Origin: Nocardioidaceae bacterium
Lineage (GTDB): Bacteria; Actinomycetota; Actinomycetes; Propionibacteriales; Nocardioidaceae
Assembly: GCA_030655315.1 (NCBI GenBank)
Contig: JAURVT010000001.1
Location: 1 to 64,000 of the forward strand
Direction: 5' to 3'
Length of the DNA stretch: 64,000 nt
The notes beneath the pieces were generated by a model that made no database searches, was not told the DNA's origin, and saw only the letters and a program-made list of their open reading frames with translations. This document shows, piece after piece, positions 8,008 through 15,311 of this stretch; the first letter of the stretch is position 1, and each line of letters opens with the position of its first letter. A program made the position numbers and the translations under genes.

Positions 8008-9027
8008 GTGGACGACCGACAGGCTCAGACCCGCCGGCTCGAGTCCGTGACGGGCGACACCCAGACCTTGTCGGGCCTCGACGCGGCGGCCGCTGCCGGC
8101 ACCGCGGACCTGCTGTGGGGCGTGGGGGCGGTCGCGACGCGGCTCAACCTGCCTCCGGCGACGCTGCGCACGTGGGAGCGCCGCTACGGCGTCGGTCCGT
8201 CCGAGCGCACCCAGGGCGGCCACCGCCGCTACAGCGAGGAGGACATCCTCCGCGCCCAGGTCGTCGCCCACCTGATCGCCCGCGGCGTCCCGGCCCAGGC
8301 CGGCGCCCGCGTGGCCCTGTCGCTCGACGGGACCGGTCTCGTCGCGGCGCTCGCCGACGGCGGCGCGTCGTCCGATGGCGTGGCCGTCGATCCCGACATG
8401 CAGCCCGAGGTCGCGATCCAGTCGATCATCGCCGCGGCGCACCAGGGCGGCCCCGACGAGCTCGGTCACCTCTATGCCCGTGTCCTCGGCCAGTGGGGCA
8501 TCGTCCCGGGCTGGGACTCGGTGCTGGCGCCCTCGCTGTCGCGCATCGGCGACCTCTGGTTCGACGGCCTGATGGGCATCGAGGGCGAGCACCTCGCCAC
8601 CGAGCGCCTGAGCGCCGAGCTGCGGGCCTTCACGCGACGCAAGCGTCCCCAGACCAACCAGGTCGACCCGATCGTCATCGCCAGTGCGGACGAGGAGATG
8701 CACTCCCTCCCGCTGATCGCGCTCGAGGCGGCGCTCGCCTCGGCCGGGCTCACCTGCTACGCGCTCGGCTCGCGCGTCCCCGCACGGGCCCTCGCGCACA
8801 CCATGCAGCGCAAGCAGCCGCGGGTGGTGTTCCTGTGGTCGTCGATCGCGCGGCCGCTCGACGACGAGACGTGGTCGGCCTTCGACGGGCTCGACGCACC
8901 CGTCTCGGTGCTCCTCGGCGGCCCCGGCTGGCCCGAGACGCTCGCCGACGACGCCCCGGCGACGTCGATGCAGCACAGCCTCGGAGGCGCGCTCGACGCC
9001 ATCCGGGACGTCTTCGCCGACAGCTGA
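8008..9027 (+). CDS. MerR-family regulator with CarH-type cobalamin-binding domain
   Basis: A 339-residue DNA-binding regulator. The N-terminal MerR helix-turn-helix (LPPATLRTWERRYGVGPSERTQGGHRRYSEED) is at about 43-75. A helical B12 cap domain follows (130-210), then a Rossmann-type B12-binding domain (220-339). The cap holds Trp184-x9-Glu194-His195, the signature of adenosylcobalamin-dependent photoreceptors of the CarH/LitR type. EMHSLP (230-235) supplies a candidate axial His232. The usual final Gly of E-x-H-x-x-G is Pro here. The GTG at 8008 is chosen for the GGGAGG site 8-13 bases upstream. An inverted repeat 60-95 bases upstream may be its operator. Light sensing is inferred from residues only. 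Confidence 0.85.
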   Translation: MDDRQAQTRRLESVTGDTQTLSGLDAAAAAGTADLLWGVGAVATRLNLPPATLRTWERRYGVGPSERTQGGHRRYSEEDILRAQVVAHLIARGVPAQAGARVALSLDGTGLVAALADGGASSDGVAVDPDMQPEVAIQSIIAAAHQGGPDELGHLYARVLGQWGIVPGWDSVLAPSLSRIGDLWFDGLMGIEGEHLATERLSAELRAFTRRKRPQTNQVDPIVIASADEEMHSLPLIALEAALASAGLTCYALGSRVPARALAHTMQRKQPRVVFLWSSIARPLDDETWSAFDGLDAPVSVLLGGPGWPETLADDAPATSMQHSLGGALDAIRDVFADS

Positions 9028-9168
9028 CCGCGTCGCCGTCGTTCTTGCCCGTGCCGGGCTCGCGCGTGCGGGGGACCGTCCGGATCTGGAGTCGTGGCAC
9101 GCCCGGACGCCGGGTGTGAGAGGCTGCCAACCTCGAAGTTCGTCACGCCACACTCCTGAGGAGCCCGG

Positions 9169-10422
9169 ATGGCCCTGGAGACCGCGCCCGGTCGCCCGGC
9201 CGGCCCGCCGCTGCCGCGTCGGGCCGCGGCCCTGCTGGGGCCGGCCTTCGTCGCGGCCATCGCCTACGTGGACCCCGGCAACGTGGCCGCCAACCTCACC
9301 GCGGGCGCCCGCTACGGCTACCTGCTGCTGTGGGTGCTCGTGGCGGCCAACGCGATGGCCGTGCTCGTGCAGTACCTGTCGGCCAAGCTCGGCGTCGTCA
9401 CCGGCCGCAGCCTGCCCGAGCTGCTCGGCGAGCGGCTCGGCACCGGGAAGCGCCGACTGTTCTGGGGCCAGGCCGAGGTGGTGGCGATGGCCACCGACCT
9501 GGCCGAGGTCATCGGCGGGGCCATCGCCCTCAACCTGCTGTTCGACCTGCCGCTCCTGATCGGCGGGCTGGTCGTCGGCGTGATCTCGACCGCGATGCTG
9601 TCGGTGCAGACCCGCCGCGGCCAGCGTCCGTTCGAGGGCGTGATCGTCACGCTGCTCGTGGTCATCGCCGTGGGCTTCCTCGCCGGCCTGTTCGTCAGCC
9701 CGGTCGACCCGGGCGAGGCGCTCGCCGGCATCGTCCCGCGCTTCGACGGGACCGAGACGGTCCTCCTGGCGGCGAGCATGCTCGGTGCCACGGTGATGCC
9801 CCACGCGATCTACCTGCACTCGGCCCTCGCGCGCGACCGCCACGGCGTCCAGGACGACCCGGGCGTCGTGCGCCGGCTGCTGCGTGCCACCCGGTGGGAC
9901 GTGGCCGGGGCGCTCGTCGTCGCGGGCGCGGTCAACATCGCCATGCTGCTCGTGGCCGCCGCCAGCCTGCGCGGCGTCGCGGGCACCGACACGATCGAGG
10001 GCGCTCACGCCGCGATCACCGCGGCGCTCGGGGCGGGCATCGGCATCGTCTTCGCGATCGGCCTGCTGGCCTCGGGCCTGGCCTCCACGTCGGTCGGCTG
10101 CTACGCGGGGGCCGCGATCATGGGCGGCCTGCTGCACCTGCGGGTGCCGCTGCTGCTCCGGCGGGTCGTCACGCTCGTCCCCGCGCTCGTCGTGCTCGGC
10201 CTCGGTGGCGAGCCGACCACCGCGCTCGTGCTCAGCCAGGTGGTGCTGAGCCTGGGCATCCCGTTCGCCCTCGTGCCGCTCGTGCGGCTCACCGGCGACC
10301 GCGCCCTGATGGGCGAGTTCGCCAACCCCGCCGCGGTGCGCGTCGTCGCCTGGACGGTGGTGGCCCTGATCGTCGCGCTCAACGTGGCGCTGATCGTGCT
10401 CACCGTCGCGGGTTCCGGCTGA
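9169..10422 (+). CDS. Nramp-family divalent metal (Mn/Fe) transporter
   Basis: A proton-coupled importer of Mn2+ or Fe2+ in the cytoplasmic membrane. The 417 residues form about 11 helices. Metal ligands are visible: DPGN in helix 1 (Asp35, Asn38) and MPH in helix 6 (Met210, His212). Nramp proteins with this Met select transition metals over Ca or Mg. It begins 141 bases after the MerR/B12 gene on the same strand, so joint control is possible, though the gap is large enough for a separate promoter. No Mn riboswitch or clear MntR box was recognised. Confidence 0.93.
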   Translation: MALETAPGRPAGPPLPRRAAALLGPAFVAAIAYVDPGNVAANLTAGARYGYLLLWVLVAANAMAVLVQYLSAKLGVVTGRSLPELLGERLGTGKRRLFWGQAEVVAMATDLAEVIGGAIALNLLFDLPLLIGGLVVGVISTAMLSVQTRRGQRPFEGVIVTLLVVIAVGFLAGLFVSPVDPGEALAGIVPRFDGTETVLLAASMLGATVMPHAIYLHSALARDRHGVQDDPGVVRRLLRATRWDVAGALVVAGAVNIAMLLVAAASLRGVAGTDTIEGAHAAITAALGAGIGIVFAIGLLASGLASTSVGCYAGAAIMGGLLHLRVPLLLRRVVTLVPALVVLGLGGEPTTALVLSQVVLSLGIPFALVPLVRLTGDRALMGEFANPAAVRVVAWTVVALIVALNVALIVLTVAGSG

Positions 10423-10471
10423 GCCCCGGACGTGGCACGGTGGGGTCCTGCCGGCGCCAGGTGTGGCCCCC

Positions 10472-10660
10472 ATGGCTCATGACCAGCACGACCAGCACGG
10501 CGCCCGGCGCGGTCCGGACCGGCTCGCGGCGCTCGCCCTCGGACGGGTCGCGCGGACGGCCTGGTTGGCCATGACGTCGGCGGCGGACGTGCGTCCGCAC
10601 GGCGACGACGTCCCGCCGGACACCTCGAGGGCCCAGAGACCGCAGGACCATCGCCCGTAG
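10472..10660 (+). CDS. Hypothetical small protein, doubtful
   Basis: A 62-codon frame rich in His, Arg and Asp (MAHDQHDQHGARRG). Third codon positions are mostly G or C, as in real genes here, but it has no recognised domain and no good ribosome site. An opposite-strand frame is also open over the same bases. It is listed because it is the only candidate in the 250 bases between the Nramp gene and tRNA-Phe. Confidence 0.2.
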   Translation: MAHDQHDQHGARRGPDRLAALALGRVARTAWLAMTSAADVRPHGDDVPPDTSRAQRPQDHRP

Positions 10661-10676
10661 GACGGCGACGGGGTGG

Positions 10677-10750
10677 TGGCCAGGGCCGGGGTCGAACCGG
10701 CGACCTTCCGCTTTTCAGGCGGACGCTCGTACCAACTGAGCTACCTGGCC
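10677..10750 (-). tRNA. tRNA-Phe (GAA)
   Basis: On the minus strand the acceptor GGCCAGG pairs with CCTGGCC. The D-loop region AGCTCAGTTGGTA and the T-loop GGTTCGACCCC are canonical. The anticodon loop CTGAAAA places GAA at 10714-10716. CCA is encoded at 10674-10676. Confidence 0.97.
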
Positions 10751-10836
10751 GCTGCGCCGCGTGACGCTGCGCAACACCCGCGTGTTCCGGGCGGGGACCA
10801 CGATACACAGGCGATCCGGCGGGTCGCTCGGTGGCG

Positions 10837-12225
10837 TCAGGCGGGGACGCCCTGGCGCGACCGGCGGGCGGCGGCGCCCGACAGCGTCAGCACCACCAGG
10901 GCGCCCACGGCGGAGGTGGCGGCCGTGATCAGGGCGGCGGCGCGCCACCCGTCGGCGGGGTCGGCGAACGCGGTGGCGACGAGGCCGACGACGGTCACGC
11001 CGATGGCCGACCCGAGGTAGCGCGCGGTGTTGTTGACGCCGCTGCCGAGCCCGCCGCGTCCGGGCGGGGCGGTGGCCACGGCCTCGCGGCCGAGGGCGGC
11101 GTTGAGGAACCCGGTGCCGACGCCGGCGACGACGAAGCCCGGCAGCATCGTCGCGACCGACGTCGACGCGGCGGTGACGGCCAGCACCAGCTGTCCCGCG
11201 GTGCACAGGGCCAGGCCGAGCGCCAGCTGGCGCAGGCCCTGCAGCGACGCCGGGAGGCGGCGCGCGAGGAGCGCGAACACGGTGCTCGGCACCGACCAGG
11301 CGGCGAGGGCGCCCGCGGCGACGAGGGTGCTCGCGCCGAGCCCGTTGGTCAGGTGCGACGCCGAGTAGGACATCACCGCGATGACGCCCGTGCCGGTGGC
11401 CAGCCCGGCGACGTGGGTGGCGGTGAAGTCCGGGCGGGTGAACAGGGCGAGATCGAGCATCGGGTGGTCCCGCCGACGCTCCACCACGACGAACGCGACG
11501 GCCAGCGCCGCCGCGAGGAGCACCAGGACGGTCGTGACGAGGGGACCGGACGGACCGCGGGACTCCACGAGGGCGACCAGCAGCACCGTCATCGCCCCGC
11601 CGAACGTCACCGCGCCGGGGAGGTCGAGCGCGCGACGGTGGTCGGCGAACGTCTCGCGCAGCCGGGTGCCGGCGGCGGCGACGAGCAGACCCAGCACGGC
11701 CAGCACGACGTAGGGGGCCCGCCACGACACCGACGCGTCGAGCAGACCGGGGAGGAAGGGGCCGGTGGCGATGCCCGCCGACACGCTGGCGCCCCAGACC
11801 GCGCCCGCGGTGGCCCGCTCGGCCGGGGTGGGGAAGAAGAAGGAGGTCATCGCGAGGCTCGTCGCGACCAGTGCCGCGGCGCCGACCCCCTCGACCACCC
11901 GGCCGAGCACGAAGGCGACGGGCTCCTGCGCGACCGCGCAGAGCACCGAGCCGGCGGTGAGGAGCAGGGCGCCGCCGACGAAAATCAGGCGTCGACCGCG
12001 GTCGTCGCCCAGCACGCCGACCACCAGGAGGCTGGCCGCGAGCCCCACGCTCATCGAGCTGAGGATCCAGATCTGGCCGGCCGTGCCGGCGGCGAGCTCG
12101 CGCCCGAGCGTGGGGGCGTCGGCCAACGACGTCGTGAACGCGGTGAGGGCGACGAAGACGCCCAGCGAGCCGACGACCAGCGCCGAGGTGCGGTCGCGCC
12201 GGTCGTCGCGGGCAGGTGGGGTCAC
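10837..12225 (-). CDS. MFS drug-efflux transporter (DHA2-like)
   Basis: A cytoplasmic-membrane antiporter of the major facilitator superfamily, about 462 residues with 12-14 predicted helices. The helix 2-3 loop motif is GDDRGRRLIF (variant of GxLaDrxGrkxxl). The helix 5 motif appears as GASVSAGIATGPFLPG, and the substrate is likely a hydrophobic toxic compound. I place the start at GTG 12225 (MTPPARDDRRD), because longer readings run through the operator region. It is divergent from an HxlR regulator, the usual arrangement for a locally controlled efflux pump. Confidence 0.88.
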   Translation of the reverse strand: MTPPARDDRRDRTSALVVGSLGVFVALTAFTTSLADAPTLGRELAAGTAGQIWILSSMSVGLAASLLVVGVLGDDRGRRLIFVGGALLLTAGSVLCAVAQEPVAFVLGRVVEGVGAAALVATSLAMTSFFFPTPAERATAGAVWGASVSAGIATGPFLPGLLDASVSWRAPYVVLAVLGLLVAAAGTRLRETFADHRRALDLPGAVTFGGAMTVLLVALVESRGPSGPLVTTVLVLLAAALAVAFVVVERRRDHPMLDLALFTRPDFTATHVAGLATGTGVIAVMSYSASHLTNGLGASTLVAAGALAAWSVPSTVFALLARRLPASLQGLRQLALGLALCTAGQLVLAVTAASTSVATMLPGFVVAGVGTGFLNAALGREAVATAPPGRGGLGSGVNNTARYLGSAIGVTVVGLVATAFADPADGWRAAALITAATSAVGALVVLTLSGAAARRSRQGVPA

Positions 12226-12239
12226 GGGGACAACGTAGG

Positions 12240-12278
12240 ACCAGATCTGGTCTGGTGACAAGACCATGGGGGTAGGGT
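12240..12278. promoter_or_regulatory. Divergent operator/promoter between MFS and hxlR genes
   Basis: The palindrome ACCAGATCTGGT (12240-12251) overlaps a second dyad TGGTCT-7-AGACCA (12248-12266). TAGGGT at 12273-12278 sits 7 bases before the hxlR ATG, so it can serve as a -10 for a leaderless hxlR transcript. HxlR proteins usually bind such dyads next to their own gene and control the divergent gene. Confidence 0.65.
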
Positions 12279-12284
12279 GGGTCC

Positions 12285-12797
12285 ATGGCACTGGGCAGCG
12301 GCTACGCCGGGCAGGACTGCTCGCTCGCCCGCGCCCTCGAGGTGGTGGGGGAGCGGTGGAGCCTGCTCGTGGTGCGTGACTGCTTCTTCGGGGTGCGCCG
12401 GTTCTCCGACTTCGCCGCCCACCTGGACATCTCGCGCGCGGTCCTGACCGACCGGCTGGGCTCGCTCGTCGAGGCCGGGGTGCTGCGGCGCGAGCAGGTC
12501 GCGGGCCACCACGAGTACGTGCTCACCGACGCCGGCCTCGCGCTCTGGCCGGCGCTCCACGCGCTCGCCGCGTGGGGAGGAGAGCACGCCGTCCCGGGGG
12601 CGCAGCCCTACCGGCTCTTCACGCACGACCGCTGCGGTGGGCGGCTCGACGCCGTCGGTCGCTGCGCGGCCTGCGACGTGGTGCCGGCGCCGTCGGAGGT
12701 GGTCTCCGAGCAGGGTCCCGCGCCCCGCCGTGGCCGTGACGACGCCGTCAGCGCAGCGCTCGTCGGACCCCGCCCGCTGCTCGTCCCCGTCCGCTGA
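12285..12797 (+). CDS. HxlR-family transcriptional regulator
   Basis: A 170-residue winged-helix regulator. The N-terminal motif CSLARALEVVGERWSLLVVRD with its conserved Cys14 marks the HxlR/DUF24 family, many of whose members sense thiol-reactive quinones or aldehydes through this Cys. The wing FSDFAAHLDISRAVLTDRL follows. The C-terminus has a second Cys pair (RCAACDV), unusual for the family and possibly a small zinc or redox site. It is divergent from the MFS pump, with a palindromic operator between. Confidence 0.88.
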   Translation: MALGSGYAGQDCSLARALEVVGERWSLLVVRDCFFGVRRFSDFAAHLDISRAVLTDRLGSLVEAGVLRREQVAGHHEYVLTDAGLALWPALHALAAWGGEHAVPGAQPYRLFTHDRCGGRLDAVGRCAACDVVPAPSEVVSEQGPAPRRGRDDAVSAALVGPRPLLVPVR

Positions 12798-12854
12798 GGA
12801 GGGACTCGTGGGTCCACGACCTCACGAAACCCCGGCCCCGTGCGTTGGCCCACC

Positions 12855-13334
12855 ATGACAGCCGTCCCGTTCGAGCAGGTGGTGGCCGCGCACGGCGCGA
12901 CCGTGTGGCGCGTGTGCCGCGCGGTCGTCGGGCCGGTCGACGCCGACGACGCGTGGTCCGAGACCTTCCTGTCCGCGCTGCAGGCCTACCCGGCCCTGCG
13001 TCCGGGCAGCGACGTGCGGGCCTGGCTGGTGACGATCGCGCACCGCAAGGCGATCGACCGGCACCGCGTCGCGGCACGCCAGCCCGTCCCGCTCGAGCAG
13101 CTGCCCGAGCCCGCGCCGGTCGACGCCGGTCCCGCGGGCGACCCCGCGCTGTGGGAGGCGGTCCGGTCGCTGCCCGACAAGCAGCGGTCCGCGGTCGCCT
13201 ACCGCTACGTCGCCGACCTCCCGTACGCCGAGATCGGTCGCATCCTCGGCACGAGCGAGGCAGCCGCCCGTCGCAGCGCCGCCGACGGCGTCAGGAACCT
13301 GCGCGCCCGCCACCCCCAGGAGACCCGCCCATGA
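12855..13334 (+). CDS. ECF-type sigma-70 family RNA polymerase sigma factor
   Basis: A 159-residue alternative sigma factor. Region 2 (about 7-75) contains DADDAWSETFLSAL and RAWLVTIAHRKAIDRHR. Region 4 (about 100-155) contains LPDKQRSAVAYRYVADLPYAEIGRILGTSEAAARR. No anti-sigma gene lies beside it. Instead its stop overlaps ogt (ATGA), followed by alkB (ATGA) and tag, so it is built into a DNA-alkylation repair operon. It may turn on repair genes during alkylation stress. How it is itself controlled cannot be seen. Confidence 0.9.
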   Translation: MTAVPFEQVVAAHGATVWRVCRAVVGPVDADDAWSETFLSALQAYPALRPGSDVRAWLVTIAHRKAIDRHRVAARQPVPLEQLPEPAPVDAGPAGDPALWEAVRSLPDKQRSAVAYRYVADLPYAEIGRILGTSEAAARRSAADGVRNLRARHPQETRP

Positions 13335-13933
13335 CCCGCCACGACCCCCTCGCCGCGCTCGCCGACGACCCGGCCGTCGACCTCGCCCCGCTGCGGGCCC
13401 GGCTCGCGACCGACGCCGACGCCGCCGGCCTGCTCGACGTCGCCTACCGCACCCTCGACACCCCCGTCGGCGCGCTGCTCCTGGCCGCCACGGAGCACGG
13501 GCTGGTGCGCGTGGCCTACGCGGTCGAGGACCACGACGTCGTGCTCGGGACGCTCGCCGAGCAGGTGAGCCCCCGCGTGCTGCACGCACCGGCCCGGCTC
13601 GACGCCGTCGCGCGCGAGGTCGACGAGTACTTCGCGGGCCGCCGGTCCTCCTTCGACGTGGCGCTCGACCTCCGGCTCGCGAGCGGCTTCCGCCGCCGGG
13701 TGCTCGACCACCTCGCCGACATCGCCTACGGCAGCACCGCGAGCTATGCCGCGGTGGCGTCCCTGGCCGGCAGCCCGGCCGCGGTGCGCGCCGTCGGCAC
13801 CGCCTGTGCCCGCAACCCGCTCCCGGTCGTCCTGCCCTGCCACCGGGTGGTGCGCGCCGACGGGTCGCTCGGGCAGTACGTCGGCGGTGCGGACGCGAAG
13901 CAGGCGCTGCTCGTCCTCGAGGGCGCGGCATGA
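13331..13933 (+). CDS. ogt: Methylated-DNA-protein cysteine methyltransferase
   Basis: Removes alkyl groups from O6-alkylguanine by irreversible transfer to its own Cys170 in the motif PCHRVV. The 200-residue protein has the small N-terminal alpha/beta domain, the DNA-binding helix-turn-helix (YGSTASYAAVASLAGSPAAVRAVG) and the C-terminal active-site loop. There is no Ada N-terminal zinc domain, so it is a constitutive-type methyltransferase. It is coupled to the sigma gene upstream and to alkB downstream by ATGA overlaps. Confidence 0.93.
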   Translation: MTRHDPLAALADDPAVDLAPLRARLATDADAAGLLDVAYRTLDTPVGALLLAATEHGLVRVAYAVEDHDVVLGTLAEQVSPRVLHAPARLDAVAREVDEYFAGRRSSFDVALDLRLASGFRRRVLDHLADIAYGSTASYAAVASLAGSPAAVRAVGTACARNPLPVVLPCHRVVRADGSLGQYVGGADAKQALLVLEGAA

Positions 13934-14592
13934 GCCTGCTGCCGCGGGAGCGGCGGGAGGTGGCCCCGGGCGCGGTGCACGTGCCCGACTGGCTCGACGC
14001 CGACGAGCAGCGCCGGCTCGTCGAGGCCTGCCGCGGGTGGGCGCGCGGCCCGTCGCCCATGCGCGCGCCGCGGACGCCCGGCGGCGGACGGATGAGCGTC
14101 CAGATGGTCAGCCTGGGCTGGCACTGGAGGCCGTACGCCTACAGCCGCACCGGCGACGACGGCACGCCCGTGGCCGCGTTCCCCGACTGGCTCGGCGACG
14201 TCGGGCGCCGCGCCGTCGCCGACGCGTACGACGACCCGTCCGCGGGCGAGGCCTACCGGCCCGACGTCGCGCTCGTGAACTACTACGACGACGCCGCGCG
14301 GATGGGTCTGCACCAGGACCGCGACGAGGCTGCCTCCGATCCCGTCGTCTCGCTGTCGCTCGGCGACACCTGCCTGTTCCGGTTCGGCGGCACCGAGAAC
14401 CGCAACCGTCCCTGGACCGACGTCGAGCTGGAGTCGGGCGACCTGTTCGTCTTCGGCGGGCCGTCGCGGTACGCCTTCCACGGCGTGACGGGCGTGCGGC
14501 CCGGCAGCAACCTCGTCGAGAACGGGCTGGGGGCCGGCCGGCTGAACCTCACCCTGCGGGTGTCGGGACTGGTCCACGGCGGGCCTGCGTAG
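13930..14592 (+). CDS. alkB: AlkB-type DNA-repair dioxygenase
   Basis: Fe(II)/2-oxoglutarate dioxygenase that oxidatively demethylates 1-methyladenine and 3-methylcytosine. All key residues are visible in the 220 residues: iron ligands His128 and Asp130 (LHQDRDE), distal His184 (FHGV), and the 2-oxoglutarate/substrate arginines Arg204 and Arg210 in RLNLTLR. The NYYDD motif precedes the iron site. It is the third gene of the coupled sigma-ogt-alkB string. Confidence 0.95.
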   Translation: MSLLPRERREVAPGAVHVPDWLDADEQRRLVEACRGWARGPSPMRAPRTPGGGRMSVQMVSLGWHWRPYAYSRTGDDGTPVAAFPDWLGDVGRRAVADAYDDPSAGEAYRPDVALVNYYDDAARMGLHQDRDEAASDPVVSLSLGDTCLFRFGGTENRNRPWTDVELESGDLFVFGGPSRYAFHGVTGVRPGSNLVENGLGAGRLNLTLRVSGLVHGGPA

Positions 14593-14601
14593 CCTGGCGC
14601 C

Positions 14602-15207
14602 ATGGCTGAGCAGGGCACGGGCGTCATCGTGGGCGAGGACGGCCTCGCCCGCGCGCCGTGGGGGCACCACGACCCGCTGCTGCGCGCGTACTACGACACC
14701 GAGTGGGGCATGCCCGTCCAGGGCGAGGCGGCCCTGTTCGAGCGGGTCAGCCTCGAGGCGTTCCAGTCCGGGCTGTCCTGGCTGATCATCCTGCGCAAGC
14801 GCCCCACCTTCCGCGCGGCCTTCGACGGCTTCGACCCCGACGTCGTCGCGGCCTACGACGAGTCCGACGTCGAGCGGCTGATGGCCGACCCCGGCATCGT
14901 CCGCAACCGTCGCAAGGTCGACGCCACCATCGCCAACGCCCGCGCGACCGTCGCCCTGCGCGACGACGGCGGGCTCGAGCAGCTGGTCTGGTCGTTCAAG
15001 CCGGACCGGACGCCGCGGCCGACCGTCCTGGAGGAGGTGCCCACCACCTCGCCCGAGTCGCTCGCGCTCAGCAAGGAGCTCAAGCGCCGCGGCTTCTCGT
15101 TCGTCGGCCCCACCACGATGTTCGCCCTGATGGAGGCCGTCGGCATCGTCGACACCCACCTGGTGGGGAGCCACCGGCGCGGGGCGTCGGGGGTCTGGCC
15201 GGCCTGA
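14602..15207 (+). CDS. tag: DNA-3-methyladenine glycosylase I, zinc site degenerate
   Basis: Excises 3-methyladenine from alkylated DNA. The 201-residue protein has the TAG fold: YYDTEWGMP, the Glu-containing FQSGLSWLIILRKR, and GFSFVGPTTMFALMEAVGIVDTHLVG. By comparison with E. coli TAG, three of four zinc ligands are missing: Cys4 is Ala18, His17 is Tyr31 and Cys179 is Ser, while His175 remains. The metal is structural, so activity may persist. A -10-like TAGCCT (14590-14595) overlaps the alkB stop and would give a leaderless tag mRNA besides read-through. It lies 9 bases after alkB. Confidence 0.9.
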   Translation: MAEQGTGVIVGEDGLARAPWGHHDPLLRAYYDTEWGMPVQGEAALFERVSLEAFQSGLSWLIILRKRPTFRAAFDGFDPDVVAAYDESDVERLMADPGIVRNRRKVDATIANARATVALRDDGGLEQLVWSFKPDRTPRPTVLEEVPTTSPESLALSKELKRRGFSFVGPTTMFALMEAVGIVDTHLVGSHRRGASGVWPA

Positions 15208-15311
15208 CGCGCCCTGACCACCGGTGGGGGATCTCCCCTAGTCCGGAGGTCGCCGCAGGTCCGTCCCTCCGCCCGACGACGGCGACCGGGTGGGCCTGGT
15301 GCGATCGACCC

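Noticed and set aside
7921-10473. 850-codon minus-strand frame opposite the MerR and Nramp genes
   Set aside because: Mirror of two well-supported genes; no recognisable motif.
15226-15237. GGGGATCTCCCC dyad after tag as a terminator
   Set aside because: Only five pairs with a two-base centre; too short to call.
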